29,693 nucleotides of DNA. It comes from CAZQCI01 sp964592255 (lineage in GTDB: Bacteria; UBA10199; SBBF01). The stretch spans positions 1 to 29,693 of the forward strand of contig CAZQCI010000020.1 in NCBI GenBank assembly GCA_964592255.1, given 5' to 3'. The notes below the pieces were generated by a model. It searched no databases and was not told where the DNA came from. It saw nothing but the letters and a program-made list of their open reading frames with translations. The first letter of the stretch is position 1. Every line of letters begins with the position of its first letter. This document shows positions 1 to 8,980 of the stretch, one piece after another. Position numbers and translations under genes: made by a program.

Positions 1-127
1 GGGTTCCTAAATTAGTTAAGTTACCAGAAAGACCATCGCCGCCATCAGAACCGGAAGAAGAAGTTTCAGCCCCACCGCACGCGGACAAACAAAAACAATA
101 AAAAATAAAACCGATCGTTTTTTTCAT
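1..127 (-). CDS. lipoprotein, 5' part only (runs off the window start)
   Basis: The minus strand reads ATG at 127-125, then a lipoprotein signal peptide: basic MKKT start, hydrophobic stretch, and lipobox LSAC with the lipidated Cys at residue 17. A Gly/Ser/Asp-rich low-complexity linker follows (GGAETSSSGSDGGDG), as is usual just after the lipid anchor. About 42 codons are visible. A GAGG motif lies about 11 nt upstream of the ATG. The mature domain is outside the window, so function cannot be named. It is transcribed divergently from the DUF1844 gene. The signal peptide is read directly; membrane anchoring is inferred from the lipobox. Confidence 0.75.
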   Translation of the reverse strand, partial: MKKTIGFIFYCFCLSACGGAETSSSGSDGGDGLSGNLTNLGT

Positions 128-183
128 AGGGGATATGTCCTCTTATTTAAGTTATCGGCTCTTTTTAGGAAAAGTTGCTATCC

Positions 184-212
184 TTGACAAGGTGACTAAA
201 CATGCCTACCTT
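184..212 (+). promoter_or_regulatory. possible sigma70-type promoter for the DUF1844-htrA pair
   Basis: A perfect TTGACA lies at 184-189 in the divergent intergenic region. The hexamer 17 bp downstream is TACCTT (207-212), which matches the -10 consensus poorly. The -35 match and its position ahead of the first gene of a likely operon are the only support. Confidence 0.3.
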
Positions 213-246
213 CTTGAAACAAGAGATTTTTTTATGAGGATCATTT

Positions 247-651
247 ATGGAAGACAAAATTCACGTCAACGATAAGCGGGCATTCAATGCGGATGGCACG
301 GCGCGTCAATCGGTTTCCGAATCGCCTCAAGAGCCACCAGTTTCTTCACAAGAATCATCGCAGAAAGATACCTCTCAATCAGAAGGTCCTCCTTTTGAAA
401 TTAATTTTAGTACTTTTATTCTCTCCTTGGCTTCTTCCGTCCAAATTAGTTTGGGGCTTATCCCTCACCCGGCTACCGGAAAAAGTACTCCACACTTGGC
501 TTCTGCCAAGCAAACCATTGATATTCTTGGGATTATAGAGCAAAAAACTAAAGGAAACCTTACGCAAGAAGAAGAGATCATTTTAAAACAAATCCTCTTT
601 GAATTACGTATGCAATATGTCGATTTATCACAAAAACAAAAAAAGGATTAA
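247..651 (+). CDS. DUF1844 family protein
   Basis: A 134-residue protein. Residues 1-47 are a polar, Ser/Gln/Pro-rich, probably disordered leader. From residue 48 (PPFEINFSTFILSLASS) to about 127 it matches the DUF1844 pattern: FxxFhhSLASSVQISLGLIPHP, then a helix with ASAKQTIDILGIIEQKTKGNLT and LFELRMQYV. The family has no established biochemical role; it is common in Deltaproteobacteria and some other phyla. The start is supported by GAGGA at 236-240, 6 nt upstream of the ATG. It ends 3 bp before htrA and is probably co-transcribed with it. There is no signal peptide, so it is likely cytoplasmic. Confidence 0.8.
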   Translation: MEDKIHVNDKRAFNADGTARQSVSESPQEPPVSSQESSQKDTSQSEGPPFEINFSTFILSLASSVQISLGLIPHPATGKSTPHLASAKQTIDILGIIEQKTKGNLTQEEEIILKQILFELRMQYVDLSQKQKKD

Positions 652-654
652 GAC

Positions 655-2088
655 ATGAATTTGCATAACAATAAAAAATTAATTTTACTTTTTTTAAGCG
701 TCATGGGCTTGAGCTATCTCGCAGGGGCTTATTTTTTTAGAGACACTCAACCGGTTGAACCATTTCATCAATCAGCCTCCAATCTTGTGTTGCCTCAAGC
801 CATGAGTATTGCGCCTCCATCTAGTTTTGCGGAATTGGCCAAAAAGGTGAAACCGGCTGTTGTAAATATTTCCACCTCCAAGCAAGTAAAAGCTCGATCT
901 TATAATCCTTGGGATTCCGATCCTTTTTATCGTAATTTTTTTCAACAGTCTCCACAAACCACTAAGAAGGCACCTTATTCTTTGGGAACCGGTTTTATCA
1001 TTAATGAAAAAGGGGATATTTTAACGAATAACCATGTGATTGAGGGCGCTGACGAAATTGTGGTGAAATTAGAAGATGGTCAGGAGCTGGAAGCGAAAGT
1101 CGTAGGGCGTGATGAAAAATTGGATATTGCCGTCATTCAACCCGTTAAAGCGGGAACGTATCCTTTTGTGACTTTAGGAGATTCCAATGCGCTGGAAGTG
1201 GGAGATTGGGTTGTGGCCGTAGGAAATCCTTTCGGCTTAGGGCAGACAGTGACTTCGGGCATTGTCTCCGCCAAAGCCCGTGATATTGGGGCTGGCCCTT
1301 ATGACGATTTTATTCAAACAGATGCGTCTATTAATCCAGGAAATAGTGGAGGACCTTTATTCAACGTTAATGGAGAAGTAGTGGGTATTAACTCTGCTAT
1401 TATTGCGTCGGGCCAAGGTATTGGTTTTGCCATCCCTATCAACATTGCCAAGAAAGTGGTGCCACAACTTATTACCAGTGGAAAAATTTCCCGTGGTTGG
1501 TTGGGCATTTCTATGCGGGACATGGCGCCTGAAGAAGCGCAAAAAATAGGGTGGGATAAACCGATGGGCGCTGTTGTGACCGATGTGATTACTGGCGGGC
1601 CTGCCGCTCAGGCTGGTTTAGCCGTGGGTGATGTGATTGTAGGTTTTGCAGGTACGGATATTGTTAATTCCCATGCGCTTCCAACCCTTGTGGCGGATGC
1701 GGCACCGGGTTCTTCCGTGACGATTTCTTTTTTTCATCAAGGTAAAAAATATGAACGCACTTTAACATTAGGTTCTTCAGAACAAGCAGCTACTTTGGCT
1801 GCTGCAGGGAGCCGGGAATTATTAGGCATGACCGTACGTGACTTATCCCAGAGTGAAGCGGCCCAGCTACGGGTTCAAGGTGTTTTAGTAATGAATGTAA
1901 AGGGAGGAAGTGTATCGGAATCGGTTGGTATTCACAAGGGAGACTTATTGTTGGAAGTGAATGGCGCCTCTATTTCTGGGGTGAGATTTTTAGAAGACGT
2001 GTTGAGTAAAACACCTTCCGGTGGCGTGATGCGCTTGGGCTTAGCCCGCGGCCAGCAGATGTATTACTTTGTGTTTAGGAAAGAATGA
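655..2088 (+). CDS. degP: HtrA/DegP-family periplasmic serine protease with two PDZ domains
   Basis: A Do-family protease that degrades or refolds misfolded envelope proteins. Residues 7-27 form a hydrophobic N-terminal segment (signal peptide or anchor) after a basic start. The trypsin-like domain spans about 55-270 with the full catalytic triad: His127 (TNNHVI), Asp157 (EKLDIAV) and Ser231 (GNSGGPLF). Two PDZ domains follow, about 278-375 (carboxylate loop GWLGIS) and 385-475 (LLGMTV). The length of 477 fits DegP/MucD proteins. AAGGA at 643-648 is a good ribosome-binding site. The gene follows DUF1844 by 3 bp. DegP, DegQ and MucD cannot be separated by sequence inspection alone, so the symbol is a family-level choice. 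Confidence 0.93.
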   Translation: MNLHNNKKLILLFLSVMGLSYLAGAYFFRDTQPVEPFHQSASNLVLPQAMSIAPPSSFAELAKKVKPAVVNISTSKQVKARSYNPWDSDPFYRNFFQQSPQTTKKAPYSLGTGFIINEKGDILTNNHVIEGADEIVVKLEDGQELEAKVVGRDEKLDIAVIQPVKAGTYPFVTLGDSNALEVGDWVVAVGNPFGLGQTVTSGIVSAKARDIGAGPYDDFIQTDASINPGNSGGPLFNVNGEVVGINSAIIASGQGIGFAIPINIAKKVVPQLITSGKISRGWLGISMRDMAPEEAQKIGWDKPMGAVVTDVITGGPAAQAGLAVGDVIVGFAGTDIVNSHALPTLVADAAPGSSVTISFFHQGKKYERTLTLGSSEQAATLAAAGSRELLGMTVRDLSQSEAAQLRVQGVLVMNVKGGSVSESVGIHKGDLLLEVNGASISGVRFLEDVLSKTPSGGVMRLGLARGQQMYYFVFRKE

Positions 2089-2097
2089 GGATTGAGT

Positions 2098-2180
2098 AAC
2101 TCTCCCTGGCCCCCTCTTATACTAAGAGGGGAAAAATTTTTCCTTCCCTTAACATAAGGGGAGATTAGGTGGGGTTAATC
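2098..2180. repeat. palindromic intergenic element between htrA and clpB
   Basis: This C-rich then G-rich element has two nested hairpins: CCCCTCTTA/TAAGAGGGG (2111-2131) and CCCTT/AAGGG (2146-2160). Its outer ends resemble each other in inverted orientation (TAACTCTCC at the left, the complement of GGGGTTA at the right). The whole looks like a mobile or dispersed palindromic repeat rather than ordinary spacer. No second copy was seen in the window. Confidence 0.45.
2111..2141 (+). terminator. Rho-independent terminator-like hairpin after htrA
   Basis: A perfect 9-bp stem, CCCCTCTTA / TAAGAGGGG with a TAC loop, is followed by AAAAA and then TTTTT (2137-2141). It lies 23 bp after the htrA stop codon, so it probably ends the DUF1844-htrA transcript. 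The A-run between stem and T-run makes it less than textbook. Confidence 0.5.
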
Positions 2181-2193
2181 AATTAAGTCATCT

Positions 2194-4773
2194 ATGAGAA
2201 CAGACAAACTGACAACCAAAGCGCAGGAAGCCTTGAGTGATGCCCAAAATGCTGCTCTGGAACGCTCCCATCAACAAATGGAAGTGGAACATTTGCTGAT
2301 GGCTTTATTAAATCAGAAAGACGGCATTATTGTTCCGGTGTTTCAGAAAATGGGGGTGTCCCTTCCCAGCATCACGCGTGATGTCGAAGCCGAATTAGGA
2401 AAATTACCCAAAGTTTCTGGAGCCGCTGGTGAATACGTTTCCCCTAAAATTCGTCTTCTTTTAAATCGTGCAGAAAAAGAAGCAGCCCAATTGAAAGATG
2501 ATTATGTGTCCACCGAACATTTAGTGTTGGCCATGGTAGAGGCTGCTGATACTAAGGCTGCTGATATTCTCAAAAAAAATAAAGTAACCCGAGAAGCGTT
2601 ATTGCGCGCCTTAGTGGAAGTAAGGGGTTCTCAGCGTGTCACCGATCAAAATCCTGAAGAAAAATATCAGTCTCTTGAAAAATACGCCCGTGACTTAACT
2701 GCTTTGGCGTCTCAAGGAAAATTGGATCCGGTCATTGGTCGTGATGAAGAGGTGCGCCGTGTGATCCAGGTATTGTCGCGCCGGACTAAAAATAATCCTG
2801 TTCTTATCGGTGAGCCGGGAGTGGGTAAAACGGCTATTGTAGAAGGTTTAGCCATTCGGATTGCTCATGGAGATATTCCCGAAACATTGAAAAATAAAAA
2901 AGTAGTGTCCCTCGATTTAGGTTCGCTCATTGCCGGTGCTAAATTTCGCGGAGAGTTTGAAGATCGTTTGAAAGCAGTGCTTAAAGAAGTGTCTCAATCC
3001 AACGGGCAGATTATTTTGTTTATTGATGAATTACATACTCTCGTGGGTGCAGGTTCTGCAGAAGGTGCGATGGATGCCTCCAATATGTTAAAGCCCGCTC
3101 TGGCTCGTGGAGAACTCAAATGCGTAGGCGCCACAACCCTCGACGAATACCGCAAGCATATTGAAAAAGATGCGGCACTTGAACGTCGTTTTCAACCCGT
3201 GTTGGTAGGCGAGCCCACAGTGGCTGATACCATTGCTATTTTGCGTGGTCTTAAAGAACGGTATGAAATCCACCACGGCGTTCGCATTCAAGACTCCGCT
3301 CTTGTGGCAGCGGCCACCTTATCGCATCGCTACATCAGTGACCGTTTTTTGCCAGATAAAGCCATCGATTTAGTGGATGAAGCAGCATCCAAACTTCGCA
3401 TCGAAATTGCTTCTCTGCCTTCTGAAATCGACGAGATCGAACGAAAAATCACTCAGCTCCAAATTGAAAAACAAGCACTTACTAAAGAGTCAGATCCTGC
3501 TTCCAAAGATCGTTTGAAAAAGTTGGAGGCTGAATTGGCGCAATTGAAAGAAAAATCCAGTGCCATGAAAGCCCATTGGCAGAACGAAAAAGAGGGGATT
3601 GCCCGTATTCGAAAAATTAAGGAAGACATAGAGCAAACAAAATTGTTGGCCGAAAAAGCGGAACGTCAAGGTGATTTGAATAAAGCTGCGGAATTAAAGT
3701 ATGGTCGTTTGCATGAATTGGCCAAAAAGTTGGATGAAGAAAATAAAAAACTCTCCGACATTCAATCGGGCCAAAAAATGCTTAAAGAAGAAGTGAGTGA
3801 AGAAGATATTGCCGAAATTGTGGCGCGTTGGACGGGGATCCCTGTTTCACGCATGTTGGAAGGGGAAGCTAAAAAATTGCTACACATGGAAGAGCGCCTT
3901 AAACTGCGTGTTGTGGGGCAGGATCACGCTATTGTTAAAGTCGCTAACGCTGTCCGTCGGGCACGTGCCGGTTTGCAAGATGTCAACCGTCCCATTGGAT
4001 CCTTCATTTTCTTAGGCCCTACAGGAGTTGGAAAAACTGAAACGGCCAAGGCCTTGGCAGAATTTTTATTCGATAATGATCAAGCGATGGTGCGCATCGA
4101 TATGTCGGAGTTTATGGAGAAGCATTCGGTAGCACGTTTGATTGGGGCACCTCCCGGTTATGTGGGTTACGAAGAAGGCGGCTATCTAACGGAAGCCGTT
4201 CGTCGCCGCCCTTATGCTGTTATTCTTTTGGATGAAATTGAAAAAGCCCATCCGGATGTTTTTAATATTTTGCTTCAAATATTGGACGACGGACGTTTAA
4301 CTGATGGCCAAGGTCGCACCGTTGATTTTAAAAATTCCGTCATTATCATGACCAGCAATGTTGGCTCTCAAGTTTTACTTGAATCGGGAGATCGAAAAAA
4401 AGCGGAAAAAGAAATTTTGGCTATGCTCAAAAATACGTTTAAACCAGAATTTTTAAATCGTATCGACGATATTGTCTTTTTTAATCCTTTGGGTGCCGAT
4501 CAAATCCGTAAAATTGTTGATGTGCAAATTCAACATCTTCAATCTTTGCTGGAAAAAAGAAAGCTTGCCCTTGTTTTTTCACCTGAAGCGCTCGATCTGT
4601 TGGCTCGTACCGGTTATGACCCAGCTTTTGGGGCCCGTCCCTTGAAGAGGACTATTCAAAAATTAATTCAAGATCCTTTGTCTTTAGAAATTCTTGCTGG
4701 TAATTTTAAAGAAGGAGATTCCATCCAAGCCACACTCGGTAAAAATGAAGATATTATTTTTAAAAAGAATTAA
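2194..4773 (+). CDS. clpB: ATP-dependent disaggregase ClpB (Hsp100)
   Basis: An 859-residue hexameric AAA+ chaperone that, with DnaK, pulls polypeptides out of aggregates in the cytoplasm. Order of parts: Clp N domain (about 1-145, two repeats), first AAA+ module with Walker A GEPGVGKT (206-213) and Walker B IILFIDE (273-279), the long coiled-coil M domain (about 405-530) that distinguishes ClpB from ClpA/ClpC, and second AAA+ module with Walker A GPTGVGKT (608-615), Walker B VILLDE (676-681) and pore loop GYVGYEEGG. Length is normal for the family. No clear Shine-Dalgarno precedes the ATG, and I see no CIRCE-type operator upstream. The stop codon overlaps the stop of the convergent gene A. 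Confidence 0.97.
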   Translation: MRTDKLTTKAQEALSDAQNAALERSHQQMEVEHLLMALLNQKDGIIVPVFQKMGVSLPSITRDVEAELGKLPKVSGAAGEYVSPKIRLLLNRAEKEAAQLKDDYVSTEHLVLAMVEAADTKAADILKKNKVTREALLRALVEVRGSQRVTDQNPEEKYQSLEKYARDLTALASQGKLDPVIGRDEEVRRVIQVLSRRTKNNPVLIGEPGVGKTAIVEGLAIRIAHGDIPETLKNKKVVSLDLGSLIAGAKFRGEFEDRLKAVLKEVSQSNGQIILFIDELHTLVGAGSAEGAMDASNMLKPALARGELKCVGATTLDEYRKHIEKDAALERRFQPVLVGEPTVADTIAILRGLKERYEIHHGVRIQDSALVAAATLSHRYISDRFLPDKAIDLVDEAASKLRIEIASLPSEIDEIERKITQLQIEKQALTKESDPASKDRLKKLEAELAQLKEKSSAMKAHWQNEKEGIARIRKIKEDIEQTKLLAEKAERQGDLNKAAELKYGRLHELAKKLDEENKKLSDIQSGQKMLKEEVSEEDIAEIVARWTGIPVSRMLEGEAKKLLHMEERLKLRVVGQDHAIVKVANAVRRARAGLQDVNRPIGSFIFLGPTGVGKTETAKALAEFLFDNDQAMVRIDMSEFMEKHSVARLIGAPPGYVGYEEGGYLTEAVRRRPYAVILLDEIEKAHPDVFNILLQILDDGRLTDGQGRTVDFKNSVIIMTSNVGSQVLLESGDRKKAEKEILAMLKNTFKPEFLNRIDDIVFFNPLGADQIRKIVDVQIQHLQSLLEKRKLALVFSPEALDLLARTGYDPAFGARPLKRTIQKLIQDPLSLEILAGNFKEGDSIQATLGKNEDIIFKKN

Positions 4774-6110
4774 ATTGCTAAGGCTCCTCGTAATGTCACC
4801 GACATGCCCCCTGTGATCATGAGGTCTACAGAGTTTTGACCCATCTCTTCAGGTGAAGTCGTGTTGTCTTCTTTATCAAAGCCTATTTCTTTGAGTAATT
4901 CTTTTAAGTTCGACTTATTGCCCCTCTGATAGGCTTCTAATAATTTTTCAGTCGTGTCTGTTTCTAGATTAGTGAGATCTATGTTTTTATTGAAGAGCTC
5001 GCTTAAGGCTTCCGCGAGAAATTGTCTTATGTCTCTTGTATCTGTTTGTCCTGTAGGAGTTAGCCTTTCCGGAGAAGCGAAAGCTTGGTTGGGCTCACTT
5101 GGTATTGCCAATGCCGGCCGCTGCGGTTGTTGTGCACGCATGGGAGAAGGAGGGGGTGTTGCCAAAGTCTCCTCTTGATAAGTTAAAGACAAAAGAGCTG
5201 TTGCAGCTAAGAATTTAATTTCAGGCCCCAATGCTGCGTCTTGATCTTGCTTACGTCCTTTAGGGTTTAAATAAAGCCGTTCATACAACGGAATTAATTC
5301 TTCACCTTCATCACCTAACATTAATGTAAGTTGAAAAGCATGATTGAGTTCTGCTCGGTTAGTATAAATTATGGCATCGTCTAATTGTTTTATGAGTTGC
5401 TCTTTTATTCTGTTAACCACCCGTGCCGTTTCTATTTTATGTTGCGCTAAAAACATATAGGCCGCGTTCACTTTTTCTAGCGAAGGTCTTTTGAGAGGTT
5501 TAAGAATCCGATAAGCCAAATTTCGTACATCTTTCTGATCAGCCGCAAGGATGATGTCTAAAGCTTCTTGGCTTGATTGAATTGTTAATGCAGTTTCCGT
5601 CTCTTTATTTTCTGGTGGATTGATGAGTTCACTAATCACTTCAAGGTATTTTGCTTTTGATGGAATGGATTCCAATAACTGTTTTGAAGCCTGTGGATGG
5701 CTTTTTGAAAAATAAAAATAATAAGGGAGTAGGCTGCTTCTTAATTCTGAATTTGTTAAAAGAGAGGTGATTAAAATGTCTCTTGAACTGGAGGCTATTA
5801 AGTATTTTTTATTTTTTAACCGATGTTCTGGTTTAGGTGGGTTTCTGCTTTCTGAAGTCATGCGTCTTATCAAAAGGTGTAATCGGCGATCCTCATAGCT
5901 TAATAAAAGAAAACGATGATAACGCGGAGCATGATCTTCCGTAAAATCGATCAATTTTCTTATAAGCACGTCTGTGGATGGAGGAGTAATTTCACTATGC
6001 ATGGTTCTTAAACCAAGATTGATAGTGTACTGAGCGGTAGAATTTATTTCCAAATCTGGTTGTAAAAAAGCTTTTTCTAATTGTTGAGTAATCCATGTCA
6101 TGGGCCGCAT
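4770..6110 (-). CDS. gene A: uncharacterised helical-repeat protein, paralogue of B and C
   Basis: Not a family I recognise. From the ATG at 6110 it is 446 residues; an upstream in-frame TTG (6152) is possible, but the ATG gives MRPMTWITQQL, which resembles the start of B (MDPIATLNQLL). Most of it looks like alpha-helical hairpins of HEAT/solenoid type. A block near the C-terminus (LIPLYERLY, then KFLAATALLSL) is shared with B and C. A Pro/Gln/Ser-rich linker follows, then a helical module (IDLTNLETDT to LLKEIGF) and a hydrophobic tail ending GGMSVTLRGALAI. It has no signal peptide. It is the third gene of the A-B-C minus-strand row, and its stop codon overlaps that of clpB. Confidence 0.75.
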   Translation of the reverse strand: MRPMTWITQQLEKAFLQPDLEINSTAQYTINLGLRTMHSEITPPSTDVLIRKLIDFTEDHAPRYHRFLLLSYEDRRLHLLIRRMTSESRNPPKPEHRLKNKKYLIASSSRDILITSLLTNSELRSSLLPYYFYFSKSHPQASKQLLESIPSKAKYLEVISELINPPENKETETALTIQSSQEALDIILAADQKDVRNLAYRILKPLKRPSLEKVNAAYMFLAQHKIETARVVNRIKEQLIKQLDDAIIYTNRAELNHAFQLTLMLGDEGEELIPLYERLYLNPKGRKQDQDAALGPEIKFLAATALLSLTYQEETLATPPPSPMRAQQPQRPALAIPSEPNQAFASPERLTPTGQTDTRDIRQFLAEALSELFNKNIDLTNLETDTTEKLLEAYQRGNKSNLKELLKEIGFDKEDNTTSPEEMGQNSVDLMITGGMSVTLRGALAI

Positions 6111-6181
6111 GCTTGCCAGATAAGACCAACAAGGGTGTGACAGAATTGTCAAAAATAGATGACAGAGTATAAAGAGTAGAT

Positions 6182-6484
6182 TTAAAGCGCCACAGTCATG
6201 GCAGGGCTGGCAAAGGTAAGGGCTCCTCCATATAAAGCCTCCACAGCAGCATTGTTGTTGGGGTTTGTTTGTGTTGTGGGCGTACCAGCGTTTGTTGAGA
6301 GATGAATCCCGATGCGGGCTAACATGGCTCGTGCGATTTGTGGGCTTCCATTCTCTAGGGCTTCTTGAATATTTAGCACAGTATCAACATCCACGCCTGT
6401 TAAATCGACGTCTTCCCTCAGGGCTTCGGCAAGTCTTGTTGCTACATTTTGGGCTAAATGATCCGAAGATGATTCTACAGTCAC
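6182..6484 (-). repeat. 3' cassette of gene B, near-copy of the 3' cassette of gene C
   Basis: The last about 300 bp of B match 8981-9284 of C with about 33 mismatches by eye (near 89% identity) and almost no gaps. Upstream of 6484 the two genes diverge sharply. The cassette encodes the C-terminal helical module and tail. Confidence 0.8.
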
Positions 6485-8917
6485 CAAGGTTCTTGTAAGG
6501 TTTTGGCCCCCTCTTGGAGGAGGGGTTGAACGGTGAGGTGTTGTCGCAGTCTCTTGTCCCTTTGTTGGAGGTGGCTCTGAGGTAGCAGGAGAGCTTGCGT
6601 CCGCTTCACTTTCTTTAATGAGATGCAGTAATGTGCCTGCAGCGAGTAGCCTGATTTGAATGGCCAGTTTTTGTCTGTTATTTTTATCTTGCTTGAAGGT
6701 GTTGGTATGGATGTACAACTGCTGAAAATTTGGAATTAAAGACTTTCCTTTAGGGCCTAAGCTGACGGCTAACTGGGCGGCATATTGAAGTTTACCCAAA
6801 TCTGTTTCGGGAATGTTCAGCCTCAACTGGTCCGCGATAATATCTTGAACTTGTTGCAAGACAAACGCTTCTTGCCCTTGCTTGCCCAAGATAAAGGTGC
6901 AGGCCGTAAACTGTTCTGTCGTTAACTTGTTGTCGGTGCTTGTGAGGACATTCTCAATCCATCTTCGGGTTTTTCCTTGTTTGGTAGAACGAATGTATTT
7001 GCGACAGTATTTCTCGCAATAGTCCATCAGAAAACTAAAATCTTCTGATGATAGAAGTGTGCGGAGGCTGTCATGAGGATATTCCGCTAAAAAAGCTAAG
7101 CTCATGTCCCGCCGGGTTTGCGTCGTATAGGAATAGTCATCCTCTTTACTGGGAAGAACAGTGTCTCTTAATACTTGAATGGCAATGGATGCGAGTCTTG
7201 TTTCAGGAGAGGGAGCTTCTCCTTTCTTTTTTCTCAAAAAATATTGCCGACCTAATATCATCAGTAGAAGAGAGCGGTGAGGAGGGTATGTCTCCTCCAA
7301 AATGGTAGTCACTAATCGGGCATGTTGATTGTCGTCTAAAATAGTCTCCTGTATGTAAAGGAAAATGAGAGCGCTCTTTCGTTCTTTCGATTCATTTTTG
7401 ATTTCAGCTTTTCTGAGGTTACGATCGATCAAGCCTTTGGCATGTACAGAGTGGGCTGCGAGATACATGGCTTCAAACCCTGTTCGGGGGTTGCCTGCAA
7501 AACCCCGGTTCATTTCTATTAAGTCCCCGATATTGGTTTTGTCGGCATAAGCAATGAGTGTTCTCAGTGTTGTGTTGGTTGCTTTACGGATATCGGGTCT
7601 TGCAAAAAAATCGTCCCAACTTTCTGTCACACTCCATTCAACCAGTCCCAGAGCGTGAACGAGGGGAAGGTAAGGAGCCTCTCTTAACGCAATAGGTGTA
7701 AGTTTGTGTGGTATTAAATCGGGAATAGCTTTTTGCCCCGTAGCCCCCGCACGGCCTAGGAGAGCAATCGCCTTAAGGCGGATGTTTCCACGCAATGTAG
7801 GAATGAAAGTTCCGGGATTTTTTATGACGCTAATAAGTGCGTCAATAGTTTCTTGATCAAAACCAGTAGCCGCACTAGGGGTTTCAGCATCTGTTAGTTT
7901 CTCCAGTTCTCTTAACGCCTGTAGTTTTTTCCAGCCCCATGGGTTTTTTAGTTGTTTCGGGATGTCTCCCACCTCCCAGGTTTTTGTGGAGAGTTCATGT
8001 GAGTTACGTGCCGCAACAGCTTGCAGAAAACAAACGGCTTTTCTTGTTTTGCCGTAGAGTGAAAAAAGACGGGTCGACTTTTCTTGATATTTTAAGAAGG
8101 CATCCACCTCTGCTGGAGCGGTTTTTTTGCCGGGAGTTTTTATTTTGTAACGCAATAATTCTTCGAGCTCTCCTTGTGTTTCTTCTAAAGCTAACTGGAG
8201 TTTTGGAAGAATAGGGAGTGCGGCTTCTTCTATCTCCATCAGGCCATCAAGAGCGGCCAAAATAGCTTTAGGGGAATCAGTTCTTCTTTCCGCTGAAGAA
8301 ATTAAATTCGCATAATAACCAAGTGCTTCTTCAACATGATCGCGGTTTCCCATTTTCCACAGGGCCCTACGGATAGCTACTGCTGATTCGGGTTGATTCC
8401 AGTTGAGCCAACTTTTGAAAGCATTGATGATTTTTGGGGTATCCACTTCTTGATAACCTACGGTTTCTAACAGGTCACAAATGGCTTGGGCATTGTGTTG
8501 GTTAGGGAGTAGCTCATCCACAATCTGGGAAGCAATTTCCGGGTACCTCTTGAGAACAGGGGCATAATAATGGAGAGCTTCTTTTCTTTCTGCGGATCCT
8601 TTTAAAATGTAGTAGCGAAGAAGATCGATGGTTTTTTCTTCAAGGGTTGTATTTTTGGAAGGCCAAGAGGGAGCCGTATCTCCCATTCTTATTGCCTGTG
8701 TTTGTAAGGCAGACAACAGGCGGGTTTCTGCAAAAAAAGGTTTAATCCTGTTGTAGAAGTTGGGAAAACGCGCCTCAATATCTTCCAGATAGATATTTGT
8801 TTGAGCGGAGTTATCATATTGTAAAGCTAATAAGGCTTTGTAGGTGTCATCTTGGGCTTGTGTGTCACTGCCGAGGTCGTGAGTGAGGAGCTGGTTGAGT
8901 GTAGCAATGGGGTCCAT
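6182..8917 (-). CDS. gene B: uncharacterised large helical-repeat protein with C-terminal module and tail
   Basis: A 911-residue protein of unknown family. The body (about 1-790) is rich in amphipathic helices with HEAT-like pairs, for example KAIALLGRAGATGQKAIPDL. It aligns with C through much of its length (DELLPNQHNAQAICDLLETVGYQ in B against DDLLKSKQNAQAVHRLLRALHYQ in C). Near residue 760 lies the shared block LIPNFQQLY then IRLLAAGTLLHL. A Pro/Thr-rich linker leads to the helical module (DHLAQNVATRLAEAL to MLARIGIHL) and the tail YGGALTFASPAMTVAL. There is no signal peptide or transmembrane segment in the body. The start ATG at 8917 lacks a Shine-Dalgarno. Scaffold-like binding is a guess from the solenoid look. 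Confidence 0.8.
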   Translation of the reverse strand: MDPIATLNQLLTHDLGSDTQAQDDTYKALLALQYDNSAQTNIYLEDIEARFPNFYNRIKPFFAETRLLSALQTQAIRMGDTAPSWPSKNTTLEEKTIDLLRYYILKGSAERKEALHYYAPVLKRYPEIASQIVDELLPNQHNAQAICDLLETVGYQEVDTPKIINAFKSWLNWNQPESAVAIRRALWKMGNRDHVEEALGYYANLISSAERRTDSPKAILAALDGLMEIEEAALPILPKLQLALEETQGELEELLRYKIKTPGKKTAPAEVDAFLKYQEKSTRLFSLYGKTRKAVCFLQAVAARNSHELSTKTWEVGDIPKQLKNPWGWKKLQALRELEKLTDAETPSAATGFDQETIDALISVIKNPGTFIPTLRGNIRLKAIALLGRAGATGQKAIPDLIPHKLTPIALREAPYLPLVHALGLVEWSVTESWDDFFARPDIRKATNTTLRTLIAYADKTNIGDLIEMNRGFAGNPRTGFEAMYLAAHSVHAKGLIDRNLRKAEIKNESKERKSALIFLYIQETILDDNQHARLVTTILEETYPPHRSLLLMILGRQYFLRKKKGEAPSPETRLASIAIQVLRDTVLPSKEDDYSYTTQTRRDMSLAFLAEYPHDSLRTLLSSEDFSFLMDYCEKYCRKYIRSTKQGKTRRWIENVLTSTDNKLTTEQFTACTFILGKQGQEAFVLQQVQDIIADQLRLNIPETDLGKLQYAAQLAVSLGPKGKSLIPNFQQLYIHTNTFKQDKNNRQKLAIQIRLLAAGTLLHLIKESEADASSPATSEPPPTKGQETATTPHRSTPPPRGGQNLTRTLVTVESSSDHLAQNVATRLAEALREDVDLTGVDVDTVLNIQEALENGSPQIARAMLARIGIHLSTNAGTPTTQTNPNNNAAVEALYGGALTFASPAMTVAL

Positions 8918-8941
8918 AACAAGTTTTAGGGTATTTTTCTG

Positions 8942-8950
8942 ATTATCGCA
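8942..8950 (-). promoter_or_regulatory. possible extended -10 element for gene B
   Basis: On the minus strand TGCGATAAT is an extended -10 motif (TGN plus GATAAT, 5 of 6 to TATAAT) in the 63-bp gap between C and B, with about 24 nt to the ATG of B. No good -35 is seen. It would let B and A be transcribed independently of C. Confidence 0.25.
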
Positions 8951-8980
8951 GAGTATTCAAAAAAGTTGTTTTAAAAAACA

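Noticed and set aside
6110..6152. TTG start for gene A, 14 codons upstream
   Set aside because: The ATG at 6110 gives an N-terminus that matches B better, and no Shine-Dalgarno favours the TTG. It remains possible.
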